DNA from: DATEJJ01 sp039649115 | Lineage (GTDB): Bacteria; Actinomycetota; Actinomycetes; Mycobacteriales; Micromonosporaceae | DNA length: 19,544 bases | Assembly: GCA_039649115.1 (NCBI GenBank) | Contig: JBBWZQ010000004.1 | Span: 1-19,544, forward strand | Direction of reading: 5' to 3' | In this document: one piece after another, positions 1-6,879 of the stretch | Layout of the letters: every line of letters starts with the position of its first letter | Numbering within the stretch: position 1 is the stretch's first letter | The notes under the pieces: generated by a model | The model's database searches: none | Told to the model about the DNA's origin: nothing | What the model saw: the letters and a program-made list of their open reading frames with translations, nothing else | Translations under genes and position numbers: made by a program

Positions 1-203
1 CGCCGTAGCGGCCGTCGCCACCGACGCGCGTGTCCACAATGTAAACGTCGCAGGAACCGGGCACGAACGCCACCGCCCGGTCCAGCAGTTTGTCGGCGCC
101 GGCAGTGCCGGATTCGCCAGGGGTCCGGCATGCCGGGGCTGCGGACCGCGACGCCGCAGAGGCCCGTTGCGTTGGCGGTGAGCAAGATCGAGTGATGCTC
201 GAC
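1..203. other. Left-edge stretch, no gene assigned
   Basis: No complete gene is visible. On the minus strand, two different frames each carry a short protein-like stretch (around 131-200 and around 1-100), and they could be joined only by a frameshift near 100-130. The second stretch includes GSCDVYIVDTRVGGDGRYG and would continue past position 1. I do not recognise it. A 5-bp-stem hairpin at 188-202 lies just after the stop of the neighbouring sigma-factor relic and could be a weak terminator. Confidence 0.3.
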
Positions 204-365
204 TCATGAAGCAGTCGCGCCGTCCCCGCCCCCGGGCGCCGTCGTCCAGAGCCGGAGTTTCTCGGGGTTGCGTACTGCCCAGATGTGCTTGCTGAGATTG
301 ATCAACTGGCGCCGCTCGCTGATGATCGCGCTCAGGCCGTCTTCTGACTCGGATCGGGTGGTCAC
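204..365 (-). pseudogene. SigJ-type ECF sigma factor relic with its middle deleted in frame
   Basis: The frame keeps a GTG start (363-365) with a GAGGGAG ribosome-binding site about 11 bases upstream, and it keeps its own stop. It encodes only 53 residues, where SigJ-type factors with a C-terminal SnoaL-like domain usually have about 300. Residues 1-24 (VTTRSESEDGLSA, then ISERRQLINL) match the start of region 2 in this family. From residue 26 the text jumps to HIWAVRNPEKLRLW, which is the typical extreme C-terminus. Regions 2.2-4.2 and nearly all of the SnoaL domain are therefore missing, with the junction near 288-296. The frame survives, so a short peptide could still be translated, but it cannot act as a sigma factor. 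The family match is from recall of the conserved motifs; the deletion itself is inference. Confidence 0.75.
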
Positions 366-584
366 GGTGTCGCCGGCTCCCTCGGTCGGATCTGCCCTCT
401 CCAGTTCGACACGACAGCGCACCGAACTGTGAGGTGGGGCGCGTCGCCTCACATTCCGGGGAGTTGTGGTGTCGTACTGCTGAGACGAACCGCCGTCCGC
501 CGAGCAGGAAGCTCAGTGACATCATGACCCGCTTGTCCGTCCCGCGGTCGCGCGCGGCCACCCCGACCACTCCCGGCGGCGCCG

Positions 585-707
585 ACTGACTTTCAGGCCA
601 TCGCGGATCGCGTCGAGATCGAGGCGCTGCGCGGCGAGTTCACCGACGCGGCGATGATGCGCGACCGCGCCCGCCTCGCGTCGCTATTCCCACCCCAGCC
701 TCCCTGA
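585..707 (+). pseudogene. N-terminal fragment of a SnoaL/NTF2-like protein
   Basis: The frame reads TDFQAIADRVEIEALRGEFT, then DAAMMRDRARLASLF, then PPQPP and a stop at 705-707. This is the first helix pair of actinobacterial SnoaL-like (nuclear transport factor 2 fold) proteins, which usually begin MTDFQ or similar and run to 120-150 residues. Here the codon where ATG would be expected (582-584) is CCG, there is no ribosome-binding site, and the beta-sheet part of the domain is absent. It is a relic cut at both ends. It lies next to a sigma-factor relic whose missing part would also have ended in a SnoaL domain, but the strands are opposite, so the two are probably not one gene. Confidence 0.6.
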
Positions 708-724
708 CGGGGTTGAGGCCCCGT
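707..724. terminator. Short hairpin downstream of the serine hydrolase gene
   Basis: ACGGGG and CCCCGT form a perfect 6-bp stem around a TTGAGG loop. It lies about 90 bases beyond the stop of the minus-strand serine hydrolase gene and also at the end of the SnoaL relic. There is no T-run on either side, so it is a weak candidate. Confidence 0.3.
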
Positions 725-814
725 GCCCGGCGTGGCGGGCCGCTGCGCTGCGCTTCCATGGCCACCCCCGCTGACGTCAGCAGTGCGCCGTGGTCGACAT
801 GGGCGAAGGCGAGG

Positions 815-2014
815 CTAGTTCGACAGGCTCATCTTCGAAGCCGCGGCGTTGCCAGTTGTGCCGCACAGAGCCACGAGGAGGAACTGGATGAGCGCCACGT
901 CGATGGGGCCGACCACGCCAGCCGGTTCGTAGAGCGTCATGTTGTCGGCGACGGTCACCTCGTGGCTGCCGTCGGCCATCCGCAACACCTGGGTGCCGTA
1001 TCCGAAGACGCCGCCGCCGTGGCCCCAGGCCGTGCCGCAGGAGGCACGCGCGGCGACAAGGCCGAGCCCGTACCCGGTGCCAGCCGGGTCGGCGGGGTTC
1101 TCCGGCACGGTCGCCTGCATGGCGGCCAGCAGGTCGGGACGCAGCAACCGGCCGGACAACAACGCCGCGTAGAAGTTGTTCACGTCGGCCGTCGTGGACA
1201 CCGCCGCGCCCGCGGCCCAGCCCCAGGACATGTTGTAGACACTGAAGTCGCGAAGGGTACCGTCCGGCCACGGCACATACCCCAGCGAGTGCGGCCCGAT
1301 CAGGTAGGGAACAGTACCCGGGAAGTAGGTGTGTGTCAGCCCGAGCGGGAGCAGGATGCGGCGGGCGACCTCCGCCTCCACCGGAAACCCGGTGACCCGC
1401 TGGATGATCAGGCCGGCCAGGATGTAGTTGGTGTTGGAATAGGACCATCCCGCACCGGGCGCGTTGGTTCTGGTCAGCGACAGGCCCAGTGCCACGAGTT
1501 GCTGCGGGCTGAAGGTCTGGTACTGGTAGCGGGCGATGTCGTCCAGGGACCGGAACAGCCCGGCCGCATAGTCGCCGATTCCGCTGGTGTGTTGCAGCAG
1601 CATCCGTATCGTCACGCTGGCGCCGAGATCGGCCGGCACCAGGTCGCTCACGTACCGGCCGATCGGATCGTCGAGCCCCAGCCGACGTCCGCCGACGAGT
1701 TGCAGCAGCACGGTCGCGACGAAGGTCTTGCTGAGGCTGCCGATCCGGTGCTCGAATCCCGGCTGCATCGGCGCACCGGTGCTCACGTCGGCCAGGCCGC
1801 TAACACCGCGCCATACCGCCCCGCCGTCGCGTACCTCCGCGAAAAGTCCAGGCATGCCGGCCGCGTGCACCGCGTCCAGCGCCGCTTGCAAGGCAGCGGC
1901 GCGGGCCGGCGGAACCGTGCCGCCGCCGGGTCGGGCACGCGCCGGCACCGCCGACACGACAAGCATTGCCGCGGTCGCCGCCGCGACCATGCCCGCAGAG
2001 AGTCGTTTCGACAT
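815..2014 (-). CDS. Secreted serine hydrolase, beta-lactamase/D-Ala-D-Ala carboxypeptidase fold
   Basis: The protein has 399 residues and belongs to the beta-lactamase-related serine hydrolase family (class C / AmpH / esterase EstB type), which acts on peptidoglycan peptides, beta-lactams or esters outside the membrane. Residues 1-28 look like a Sec signal peptide: a basic start, a hydrophobic Ala/Val core and an Ala-rich cleavage area. The catalytic SxxK motif is S93-L-S-K96, the second motif is Y192-S-N194, and the third, KTG-like motif is H332-G-G334. HTSGIGDY (142-149) is also typical of the family. I chose the ATG at 2012-2014 because GGGGGAGG lies just upstream; an in-frame extension to 2134 has no such site and would hide the signal peptide. 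All catalytic motifs are present, so it should be active. The substrate cannot be told from sequence. Confidence 0.93.
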   Translation of the reverse strand: MSKRLSAGMVAAATAAMLVVSAVPARARPGGGTVPPARAAALQAALDAVHAAGMPGLFAEVRDGGAVWRGVSGLADVSTGAPMQPGFEHRIGSLSKTFVATVLLQLVGGRRLGLDDPIGRYVSDLVPADLGASVTIRMLLQHTSGIGDYAAGLFRSLDDIARYQYQTFSPQQLVALGLSLTRTNAPGAGWSYSNTNYILAGLIIQRVTGFPVEAEVARRILLPLGLTHTYFPGTVPYLIGPHSLGYVPWPDGTLRDFSVYNMSWGWAAGAAVSTTADVNNFYAALLSGRLLRPDLLAAMQATVPENPADPAGTGYGLGLVAARASCGTAWGHGGGVFGYGTQVLRMADGSHEVTVADNMTLYEPAGVVGPIDVALIQFLLVALCGTTGNAAASKMSLSN

Positions 2015-2709
2015 TGAGCCTCCCCCAGCCAGGCACCCGCAGACCGTACGGCGGGTACAAACGTCGACCGTTGCCGATACGTTTTGATTCTCGCCCCTCG
2101 ATGGCGAATCCGCGAGCGGAGCACCGCTGCCCACCGAATCACCGCGCGGCCGAAGTCGCAGATCCTGACGAAATTCATTGCCAGAATCCCGATGCAGGTC
2201 GGGATCTGCCCGTTACCGAGTCCGGCGAGCCGGCGCGCCGATACTCGTTGAGCACGCCGCCCAGCACGCGTCGTCGGTGTCCGGCGGCGTTGAGCGGGAT
2301 CGCGATGCTCGGGTCGTGAGTTGGGCGAGACAGGCATCGGCCGCGCTTTGGCGCCTGCCGTCGACGATATGCAAGTCGCACCAACCGGAGCCCTCTTCGA
2401 GGCCGCCGCTGATGTCCCGGGCAATCGGGTAACCGGCTTGCCCGGCCGCCTCCAGGCCAGCCGCTGCGAATGGATGGCGCTGGACGGCGGGGCCAGGGTG
2501 AGCGGGCCACCGACACCGCGCAACGCGGGATCGCGACCTTCCGTATGTTCGCTGCGTTTGCAGGCCGGCAGGTCGTCGAACCCCTGGCGCGCCGGCCGTG
2601 ACCCAGGGCGCGACCCGGGACGCTGACCGGGCCCGCTACCTACTACGACGTCGCGCTGGCACCGCTGATCGGCTGGGCGACAAGGACGGATGGCGACATC
2701 GCTACGGGG
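2015..2709. other. Non-coding gap of about 700 bases, with decayed sequence
   Basis: I see no gene with a start, a ribosome-binding site and a recognisable product. Several open frames of 80-110 codons exist on both strands but show no family motifs. One minus-strand frame resembles a transposase tail and is listed separately. The part next to 2014 must carry the serine hydrolase promoter; I could not pick a convincing -35/-10 pair. The composition stays GC-rich throughout. Confidence 0.5.
2229..2321 (-). pseudogene. Possible tail of an integrase-type transposase
   Basis: A minus-strand frame reads PLNAAGHRRRVLGGVLNEY followed by RRAG. This resembles the C-terminal segment I recall from integrase-core transposases of the IS481-like kind, which often end in an RRRxxLGGxxxEY pattern. 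No catalytic DDE part, terminal inverted repeat or target duplication is visible, and the frame has lost its usual stop. The similarity rests on about 20 residues, so this is a weak call. Confidence 0.3.
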
Positions 2710-2759
2710 TTGACAGATCGGGCTGCCTTATCGAATATCGAGGTATCGGTAATCGATAA
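2710..2759 (+). promoter_or_regulatory. Promoter with TATCGA operator boxes for the DUF2975 gene
   Basis: A perfect -35 box TTGACA (2710-2715) is followed 17 bases later by GAATAT (2733-2738) as the likely -10. Laid over the -10 and start area are TTATCGA (2728-2734), ATATCGA (2735-2741), TATCGG (2744-2749) and TCGATAA (2753-2759). The first and last form a perfect inverted repeat with an 18-base spacer. A repressor bound here would block polymerase. DUF2975 genes are usually paired with a small helix-turn-helix regulator, so autoregulation by such a partner is a reasonable inference. Confidence 0.65.
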
Positions 2760-2769
2760 GGGGGTCGAG

Positions 2770-3378
2770 GTGAACGTCCATGAGTCGCTGCGTCGAACTG
2801 ACTGGCTACGTGAACTACAAGGTTTGCTGATCGTTGCCGTGGTGGTGAGCGGCGTCGTGGGCATCGCGACCGCAATCGCGACGCTGGCCGGCCAGCCGTT
2901 CAACATCGACGTGCCGAGCGGGGACGTCCTGCGTCCCGACGCTCTGGTCAACACGCACCCCGGCGCGACCATCGACACCCAGGCCAGTATTTCCCTGCGA
3001 GTCGAGCACCCCACCGGTGTCCAACTCGGCTGGGCGACCGTCGCGGCGCTTCCCGGCTACGCGCTGACCACGACGATGCTCGTGCTGCTGTGGCGGTTGG
3101 TCGCCCGGGCGCGCCGCGACGATCCGTTCACCGCCGGCACGGTCAGCCGCCTCCGGGCGCTCGGCTGGCTGCTTGTCGTCGGCGGCCCCGCTGCGTGGGC
3201 GGCGGAGTTCATCGCCCGGTTCGCGCTCAGCGACACCGTCACGAGCGGCGGACCACGTGCCACGCTCGACCTCGGCGTGCCCGCGGTGTGGTTCCTCGCC
3301 GGCTTCGGGATGCTCGCGATCGGCGAGGTCGTGCGCCGGGGGCAGGCGCTACGCGCCGAACTCGACCAGGTGGTGTGA
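2770..3378 (+). CDS. DUF2975 family four-helix membrane protein
   Basis: The protein has 202 residues and four predicted membrane segments (about 17-39, 88-111, 130-152 and 168-187). A hydrophilic loop of about 50 residues lies between the first two. The DDPFT motif (118-121) just before the third helix is typical of DUF2975 proteins, whose function is unknown. I chose the GTG at 2770-2772 because AAGGGGG lies 5 bases upstream; an ATG at 2710 falls inside the promoter. In most genomes this gene is followed, with overlap, by a small Cro/CI-type helix-turn-helix gene. Here the stop overlaps an ATG (TGATG, 3376-3380), but the frame that follows shows no helix-turn-helix, so the partner appears lost. 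The complete frame and strong promoter suggest that this protein is still expressed. Confidence 0.85.
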   Translation: MNVHESLRRTDWLRELQGLLIVAVVVSGVVGIATAIATLAGQPFNIDVPSGDVLRPDALVNTHPGATIDTQASISLRVEHPTGVQLGWATVAALPGYALTTTMLVLLWRLVARARRDDPFTAGTVSRLRALGWLLVVGGPAAWAAEFIARFALSDTVTSGGPRATLDLGVPAVWFLAGFGMLAIGEVVRRGQALRAELDQVV

Positions 3379-3582
3379 TGCCGCCCGTGTCACCACCCAG
3401 CGGCACGCCCCACTCCGTCGTCCGCCGATCACCGCAGCACCAGGCCACCCGGTCGGCGGCCCGGGTGTGGGCACCGAAGAAGCACGCGGAGGAGTTCGAC
3501 AATCCAGATGGAGCCCGGCTGACATCGTGCAGCGACACGCCCGGTCCGAGTCCGGACCGATGCAGCGTGGGAGGCTGGGTGG

Positions 3583-4182
3583 ATGAGCACCCCGAGCGAC
3601 CCGCAGGTGCCGCGTGCCGTGTTTTACGGCTCCGGTCCGCCGCGCCGGCGCCCCCCGGTGTCGTTCCTTCCGGGCGACCATGTGGTCGGTGGTGTCGCGC
3701 CTGTGCGGATAATCGCGTGGCGAGACGTGCGGGCCGCGATCGTGCTGGACACGGTGTCCTGCTTTCCGAACGGTTTCGGGTTTAGCGTCACGGCACGCAC
3801 GCGCGAGGGGTTTCCCGCCCGCGAACTACCGCCGATGCCACGTGACGATCTGAGCCTGCCGGAAACGGTCCGAGTTGGCGTGATCTTCTCCGACGACCGT
3901 GCCGTATTCAGCGACGTTCCAGGTGCCAGCGATGTGCCGGGCATGGCTGTGCATCCCGGCGGCCGCGGGCCTGTCTTGACGGCCCAGGGAAGCCTCGGAG
4001 GCCCGTGGCGGATGGATCGGCACTACTTCGTCTCACCGTTGCCACCGCCGGGTCCGGTCGTGTTCGTGTTCACCTGGCCGCTGTACGCCGTTGACCAGGT
4101 ACGGACTGTCGTCGACGGCGGCGAACTGTCCGCCGCGGCAGCGCAGAGCATCACCCTGTGGCCTGGCGAACCGGCTGAATGA
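3583..4182 (+). CDS. Conserved hypothetical protein, 199 residues
   Basis: The start is supported by GGGAGG 8 bases upstream of the ATG. There is no signal peptide or membrane segment, so the protein is probably cytoplasmic. The N-terminus is Pro/Arg-rich. The middle (44-75) has a WRDVRAAIVLDTV stretch that looks like a beta strand pair, and the C-terminal half carries HYFVSPLPPPGPVVFVFTWP (about 146-165). I recall similar proteins as uncharacterised in actinobacteria, with a beta-rich core and a PLPPPG motif before a final strand. No catalytic motif is visible. It stands alone between a DUF2975 gene and an ABC operon and is likely its own transcription unit. Function unknown. Confidence 0.8.
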   Translation: MSTPSDPQVPRAVFYGSGPPRRRPPVSFLPGDHVVGGVAPVRIIAWRDVRAAIVLDTVSCFPNGFGFSVTARTREGFPARELPPMPRDDLSLPETVRVGVIFSDDRAVFSDVPGASDVPGMAVHPGGRGPVLTAQGSLGGPWRMDRHYFVSPLPPPGPVVFVFTWPLYAVDQVRTVVDGGELSAAAAQSITLWPGEPAE

Positions 4183-4197
4183 TCGCGCGGCGCGATC
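4181..4197. repeat. 17-base palindrome at the end of the hypothetical gene
   Basis: GATCGCGC and GCGCGATC flank one central G and overlap the stop codon of the preceding gene. It could be a hairpin or a protein site. There is no T-run, so terminator activity is uncertain. Confidence 0.4.
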
Positions 4198-4576
4198 GCC
4201 CGCGCCTGGACCGGCGCACAGAGGTCACCCGGCGGGCAAACGCGGTCCGTGGCTATGAGACAAGTACCCGTCTCAGATCCAGCCCACGGACTGGAATTCC
4301 ATCACCTGGGTTCCTACGCCGAAGCCGCGTCGCTCACCGGGCTGCCCCGGCGTGATGTGGCGTACCCCTGCTCAGCGGGGGCACGCCACTAAAGATCAAT
4401 CAACCTCGGGCTGGTGCGGGCCCATTTAGTGCATTGTTCATCCGGTTTTCGCCCAGATGGCGAGTTCCAGGCCCTAGCTTCTTGAGCGGTACCTCGAAAG
4501 ACGTTCAACTTCCCGGCGCCGCGTGTGTCATTCGCTGTCGGACGGTCGGTGAGAGACGACGGAGAAGGAACAATCG
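4183..4576. other. 394-base intergenic region before the ABC operon
   Basis: No coding sequence is supported. It contains a strong hairpin at 4357-4389, listed separately, and must hold the promoter of the ABC operon in its last ~150 bases. TTGAGC at 4481-4486 is a possible -35 box, but no good -10 lies at the right distance. The stretch from about 4390 to 4450 is noticeably more AT-rich than the surroundings. Confidence 0.5.
4357..4389. terminator. Strong two-part hairpin between genes
   Basis: GTGGCGT (4357-4363) pairs with ACGCCAC (4383-4389), and inside it CCCC (4365-4368) pairs with GGGG (4377-4380). No T-run follows on the plus strand; on the minus strand the flank is only modestly AT-rich. 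It may act as a rho-independent-like terminator for the upstream gene or as a folded RNA element ahead of the ABC operon. Confidence 0.5.
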
Positions 4577-5524
4577 ATGGACACGTCCCTGGCAGTTCGG
4601 GCGCGCGACATCACCAAGTGTTTCGGTGATGTCGTCGCACTCGACGGCATCGACCTGGACGTGGCGTCGGGCCGGGTCCACGGCCTGGTCGGCCCTAACG
4701 GGGCCGGGAAAACCACGCTGCTCGGCCTGCTGCTCGGCCTGGCTGTCGCGGACAGCGGCAGCCTGGAAATCCTGGGGGCACCGGTCAGACGCGCGCTGGC
4801 CGCGCCTGATGGTGTGGCCGGCTTCGTGGACGGCCCGGGGCTTTACCCCTCGCTCACCGCCCGGCAGAACCTCGCCGCACTTGCCGCTCTTCGCGGCCGT
4901 GACGCCCGCACGGCTGGCGTCGACGAGGTGCTCGATGAGGTCGGACTCACCGACGTCGCCAGCGACCGGGTCCGGGGCTTCTCCCTCGGCATGCGCCAGC
5001 GGCTGGGGCTCGCCGCCGCGCTGCTCACCATGCCTCGGCTGCTGGTACTTGACGAGCCGACCAACGGTCTGGACCCGGCCGGCAAGAACCACGTGCACCG
5101 GGTCCTTACCCGCCTTGCCGCGGACGGGACCGCTGTGGTGCTTTCCAGCCATCGCATGGATGACGTTGAGGCGCTGTGCTCCGAGGTCACCATCGTCAGC
5201 ACCGGTCGGGTCGTCTTCTCGGGCCCGGTGGACAAGCTGAGTGCCGAGAGCGGCGAACTCGATTACCGACTGGTCACCTCCGACTCAGACGCCGCCCGCC
5301 AGCTCGTACTCGCCACGCCCGGAGCGCACCTGGTCGACGAATCCGTCGCCGGCGCGCGCGCGACCGGCAACGCCCTCGTGGTGCGCGCGGCGGTGGGGGG
5401 CCTTGACGAACTGGTGGTGCGGCTGGTGCACGCCGGGGTCGCGGTCCGCGAGCTCACCCTGGTGATCTCGCCGCTGGAGGCGGCGTTCCTGGCCCTCACC
5501 GAGCAGCAGGAGGGGGACCGATGA
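4577..5524 (+). CDS. ABC transporter ATP-binding protein
   Basis: The 315-residue protein is the ATPase of an ABC exporter of the BcrA/CcmA type, on the cytoplasmic face of the membrane. The Walker A motif is GPNGAGKTT (39-47), the signature SLGMRQR (136-142) is a common variant of LSGGQ, Walker B is LLVLDE (155-160), and the switch histidine is H192. The usual Q-loop glutamine is replaced: the loop reads FVDGPGLYP, as seen in bacitracin-type ATPases. Residues after about 220 form the small accessory domain of this class. The start is supported by GAGAAGGA 7 bases upstream. The stop overlaps the next gene's start (ATGA, 5521-5524), so the two are translationally coupled. The substrate is unknown. 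All catalytic elements are present. Confidence 0.95.
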   Translation: MDTSLAVRARDITKCFGDVVALDGIDLDVASGRVHGLVGPNGAGKTTLLGLLLGLAVADSGSLEILGAPVRRALAAPDGVAGFVDGPGLYPSLTARQNLAALAALRGRDARTAGVDEVLDEVGLTDVASDRVRGFSLGMRQRLGLAAALLTMPRLLVLDEPTNGLDPAGKNHVHRVLTRLAADGTAVVLSSHRMDDVEALCSEVTIVSTGRVVFSGPVDKLSAESGELDYRLVTSDSDAARQLVLATPGAHLVDESVAGARATGNALVVRAAVGGLDELVVRLVHAGVAVRELTLVISPLEAAFLALTEQQEGDR

Positions 5525-6876
5525 CCGCCACGATTGCTGCCCCGGCCGCTGCCCCCCATCGCGTCCCGGTGCTGCGTGGTTACCGTTTCGAGCTGGTCAA
5601 GCTGCTCTCCCAGTGGCGGGTGCGCCTGCTGCTCCTCGCCTCCTGGGTCGGACCGGCGGTTGTCGTGGGCGTGATGAGCCAGCAGGGTTCGCTGCCCGCC
5701 GACACCGTGTTCGGCCGCTGGATGCATGCCACCGGTTGGGCTGGATCGCTGGTGATGCTCGGCTTCTCCGGCACGTGGGCGCTGCCGGTGCTCACCTCGG
5801 TGGTGGCCGGCGATGTGTTCGCCGCCGAGGACCGGCTCGGTACGTGGCGCCACCTGCTGGTGGCGGTCCGCTCACCGCGGCGGATCTTCCTGGCCAAGGC
5901 ATTGGCCAGCCTCACGGTCATCCTGCTGCTGGTGGCCGGGTTGGCCTGCGCCAGCGCGGCCGCCGGGGTCCTCGTCGTTGGTAACCGGCCGCTGATCGGC
6001 CTGGATGGGCACCTGCTCGCCCCGGCGGACGCGGCCGGTAAGGTGCTGCTCGCCTGGGTCTGTGCGTTGGCGCCGACGCTGGCGCTGGCGGCGATCGGTC
6101 TGCTCGGGTCGATCACGTTGGGGCGCTCACCGATAGGGCTGCTGCTGCCGGCGCTTGTTGCCCTCGCCATGCAGGTCGCCCAGATGCTGCCGCTACCGGT
6201 CGCTGTCCGTTTCGCGCTACCCGGCTACGCCTTCATCGCCTGGCGTGGTCTGTTCACCAGCCCGACGCAGCTCGGGCCGCTGCTGCTCGGCATAGTGGTC
6301 AGCCTCGTGTGGGCCGTCGTCGCGACCGCGCTGGCGTACTGGTTGTTCGTGCGGCGTGACTTCACCAGCACCACCTACGACGGGGTCGGGCGCCGCGCGG
6401 TCACCGTGGGGGTCCTGCCGCTGGTCGCACTGGTCGCCCTCACGGTCGCGGTCATCGCGGTATCGACCCCTGCGACCGGCTCCGGGATCGAGCAGGGCAA
6501 GCTGCAGCGTTCGCTCGCGACGGTGTTCGCCCACCTGTACCGGTTGCAGACCCGACAGTTGCACCGCCCGGACGTCACCGAGGCACAGCTGCAGACCGCC
6601 GCGACCTGTGACAAGGGCGGCGGCCTGGTCGACAACAGCGGCCCGGGCAACGGCTGGCGCTGCGTCGTCACCTGGCACCTGCCCGGCGTCGACGCCGTGG
6701 GGACGGCCACCTACCAGCTCGACGTCACCGCAGACGGTCGGTACGGCGCCGACGGCGACGGACCGAAGGAGGTGAACGGCTACTTCATGGTGCGCACTCC
6801 GACCGGGGACGCCCCCAACCCCCTGTGGCAGTTCGACGGGACCGTCGACCTGCTCGCCACCGCCCCGAAGGGATGA
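5521..6876 (+). CDS. ABC-2-type permease with an extracytoplasmic C-terminal domain
   Basis: The 451-residue protein is the membrane partner of the upstream ATPase. About seven hydrophobic segments are visible (roughly 35-52, 75-97, 128-152, 174-196, 202-226, 254-276 and 293-314). The stretch FAAEDRLGTWRHLL (100-113) is the amphipathic cytoplasmic motif typical of ABC-2 permeases. After the last helix, residues 318-451 form a soluble tail, probably outside the cell, with two cysteines (C363 and C381) that could form a disulfide. That tail is absent from ordinary ABC-2 permeases of about 250-300 residues. The gene overlaps the ATPase by 4 bases and ends 3 bases before the phosphoesterase, so the three form one operon. 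The tail might interact with the extracellular phosphoesterase; this is inference. Confidence 0.9.
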   Translation: MTATIAAPAAAPHRVPVLRGYRFELVKLLSQWRVRLLLLASWVGPAVVVGVMSQQGSLPADTVFGRWMHATGWAGSLVMLGFSGTWALPVLTSVVAGDVFAAEDRLGTWRHLLVAVRSPRRIFLAKALASLTVILLLVAGLACASAAAGVLVVGNRPLIGLDGHLLAPADAAGKVLLAWVCALAPTLALAAIGLLGSITLGRSPIGLLLPALVALAMQVAQMLPLPVAVRFALPGYAFIAWRGLFTSPTQLGPLLLGIVVSLVWAVVATALAYWLFVRRDFTSTTYDGVGRRAVTVGVLPLVALVALTVAVIAVSTPATGSGIEQGKLQRSLATVFAHLYRLQTRQLHRPDVTEAQLQTAATCDKGGGLVDNSGPGNGWRCVVTWHLPGVDAVGTATYQLDVTADGRYGADGDGPKEVNGYFMVRTPTGDAPNPLWQFDGTVDLLATAPKG

Positions 6877-6879
6877 GGA

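Noticed and set aside
1..131. Partial gene on the minus strand at the left edge
   Set aside because: Protein-like text needs a frameshift, has no start, and matches no family I recognise.
713..2017. Long plus-strand open frame of 434 codons
   Set aside because: It mirrors the serine hydrolase on the other strand, has an Arg/Gly/His-rich composition typical of antisense frames in GC-rich DNA, and shows no motif or ribosome-binding site.
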